Part shown: one piece after another, positions 13,527 through 13,843 of the stretch
How positions within the stretch are numbered: position 1 is the stretch's first letter
Layout: each line of letters opens with the position of its first letter
Source of the DNA: Flavobacteriaceae bacterium
GTDB lineage: Bacteria; Bacteroidota; Bacteroidia; Flavobacteriales; Flavobacteriaceae
NCBI GenBank assembly: GCA_020435885.1
Contig: JAGQYU010000152.1
Location: 1-13,843, forward strand
Direction of reading: 5' to 3'
DNA: 13,843 nucleotides
Position numbers and translations under genes: made by a program
Notes under the pieces: model-generated
The model's database searches: none
The model's input: only the letters and a program-made list of their open reading frames with translations
Told to the model about the DNA's origin: nothing

Positions 13527-13843
13527 TCCACTCATCATAAAACTGTTGAAGATACGTTTCCATAAATTTATGTCTTTCAGCAGCAATTCGTTGTCCGGTT
13601 TTGGTATTCATCTTCTCTTTTAACAATAATAATTTTTCATAAAAGTGATTAATAGTAGGCGCAGATGATTTTTTATATTCCTCTTTGGTCATGTTGAGGT
13701 TTGGCTTTATATCAGGATCATAAAGGGCTCTGTTCTTAAAGCCTCCATAGTTGAACGCACGGGCAATACCAATAGCACCAATGGCATCCAAACGGTCTGC
13801 ATCTTGAATTACCTCCAATTCTTTTGAAGTGAAACTGTTTTTA
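13513..13843 (-). CDS. HD-domain phosphohydrolase, C-terminal part (truncated by window edge)
   Basis: This is the last ~109 codons of a predicted metal-dependent HD-superfamily phosphohydrolase; the gene begins beyond the right edge. The frame is open at the edge (NSFTSKELEVIQDADRLDA), and QDADRLDAIGAIGIARAF is the conserved second half of the HD family signature seen in YedJ-like proteins, including the metal-binding Asp. The downstream part (RALYDPDIKPNLN, then helices INHFYEKLLLLKEKMNTKTG and ERHKFMETYLQQFYDEW) also fits that family. The first HD pair is outside the window. The substrate is unknown. Its stop overlaps the GNAT start. Confidence 0.85.
   Translation of the reverse strand, partial: KNSFTSKELEVIQDADRLDAIGAIGIARAFNYGGFKNRALYDPDIKPNLNMTKEEYKKSSAPTINHFYEKLLLLKEKMNTKTGQRIAAERHKFMETYLQQFYDEWNGKK

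Noticed and set aside
13527..13586. Longer N-terminus for the GNAT protein
   Set aside because: The extra 20 residues (MLLKDINLWK...) are out-of-frame readings of the HD-domain gene and do not resemble a GNAT start.
1..13843. CRISPR array, tRNA/rRNA genes, prophage or transposase genes
   Set aside because: No regular direct repeats with spacers, no tRNA cloverleaf or rRNA-like sequence and no recombinase or transposase motifs were recognised; the only mobile-type sequences are the short non-coding repeats around trpF.

Overview
The window looks like chromosomal DNA from a member of the Bacteroidota, most likely family Flavobacteriaceae. Supporting signs are AT-rich sequence, A-rich start contexts without clear Shine-Dalgarno motifs, promoter matches of the TTG/TAnnTTTG type, a secreted protein with a type IX secretion (T9SS) sorting domain, a 'VGIGTTSP...' surface protein typical of flavobacteria, and a compact trp operon. 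The species cannot be named from the sequence.

Layout: (1) 1-886: the 3' end of leuS, overlapping by one base with a small SemiSWEET-type sugar transporter. (2) 919-2937: two exported or surface proteins of unknown role, one with a T9SS C-terminal domain and one with a repetitive, tail-fibre-like architecture. (3) 2946-3127: promoter and leader of the trp operon. The leader encodes a 20-residue peptide with three consecutive Trp codons, followed by a strong intrinsic terminator 11 bases before trpE. Mutually exclusive pairings can be drawn by hand, so this is a complete candidate for ribosome-mediated transcription attenuation. (4) 3128-10765: trpE-trpG-trpD-trpC-trpF-trpB-[CBM9-like secreted protein]-trpA, all on the plus strand and closely spaced. 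Together the seven Trp enzymes convert chorismate to tryptophan. (5) 10825-13064: an NtrY-like membrane sensor histidine kinase and an enoyl-CoA hydratase family protein. (6) 13068-13843, minus strand: a GNAT acetyltransferase overlapping the 3' end of an HD-domain phosphohydrolase that runs off the window.

Two things stand out. The first is the trp leader/attenuator. The second is the state of trpF: palindromic repeats lie in the trpC-trpF junction and form its apparent N-terminus, an in-frame palindrome adds about 8 codons near its C-terminal part, and a 90-bp element with 10-bp perfect terminal inverted repeats supplies its last 16 codons and stop. The catalytic Cys and Asp remain in frame, so the gene appears functional and to have absorbed the repeats as peptide. 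A further oddity is a secreted, Trp-rich carbohydrate-binding-like gene between trpB and trpA.
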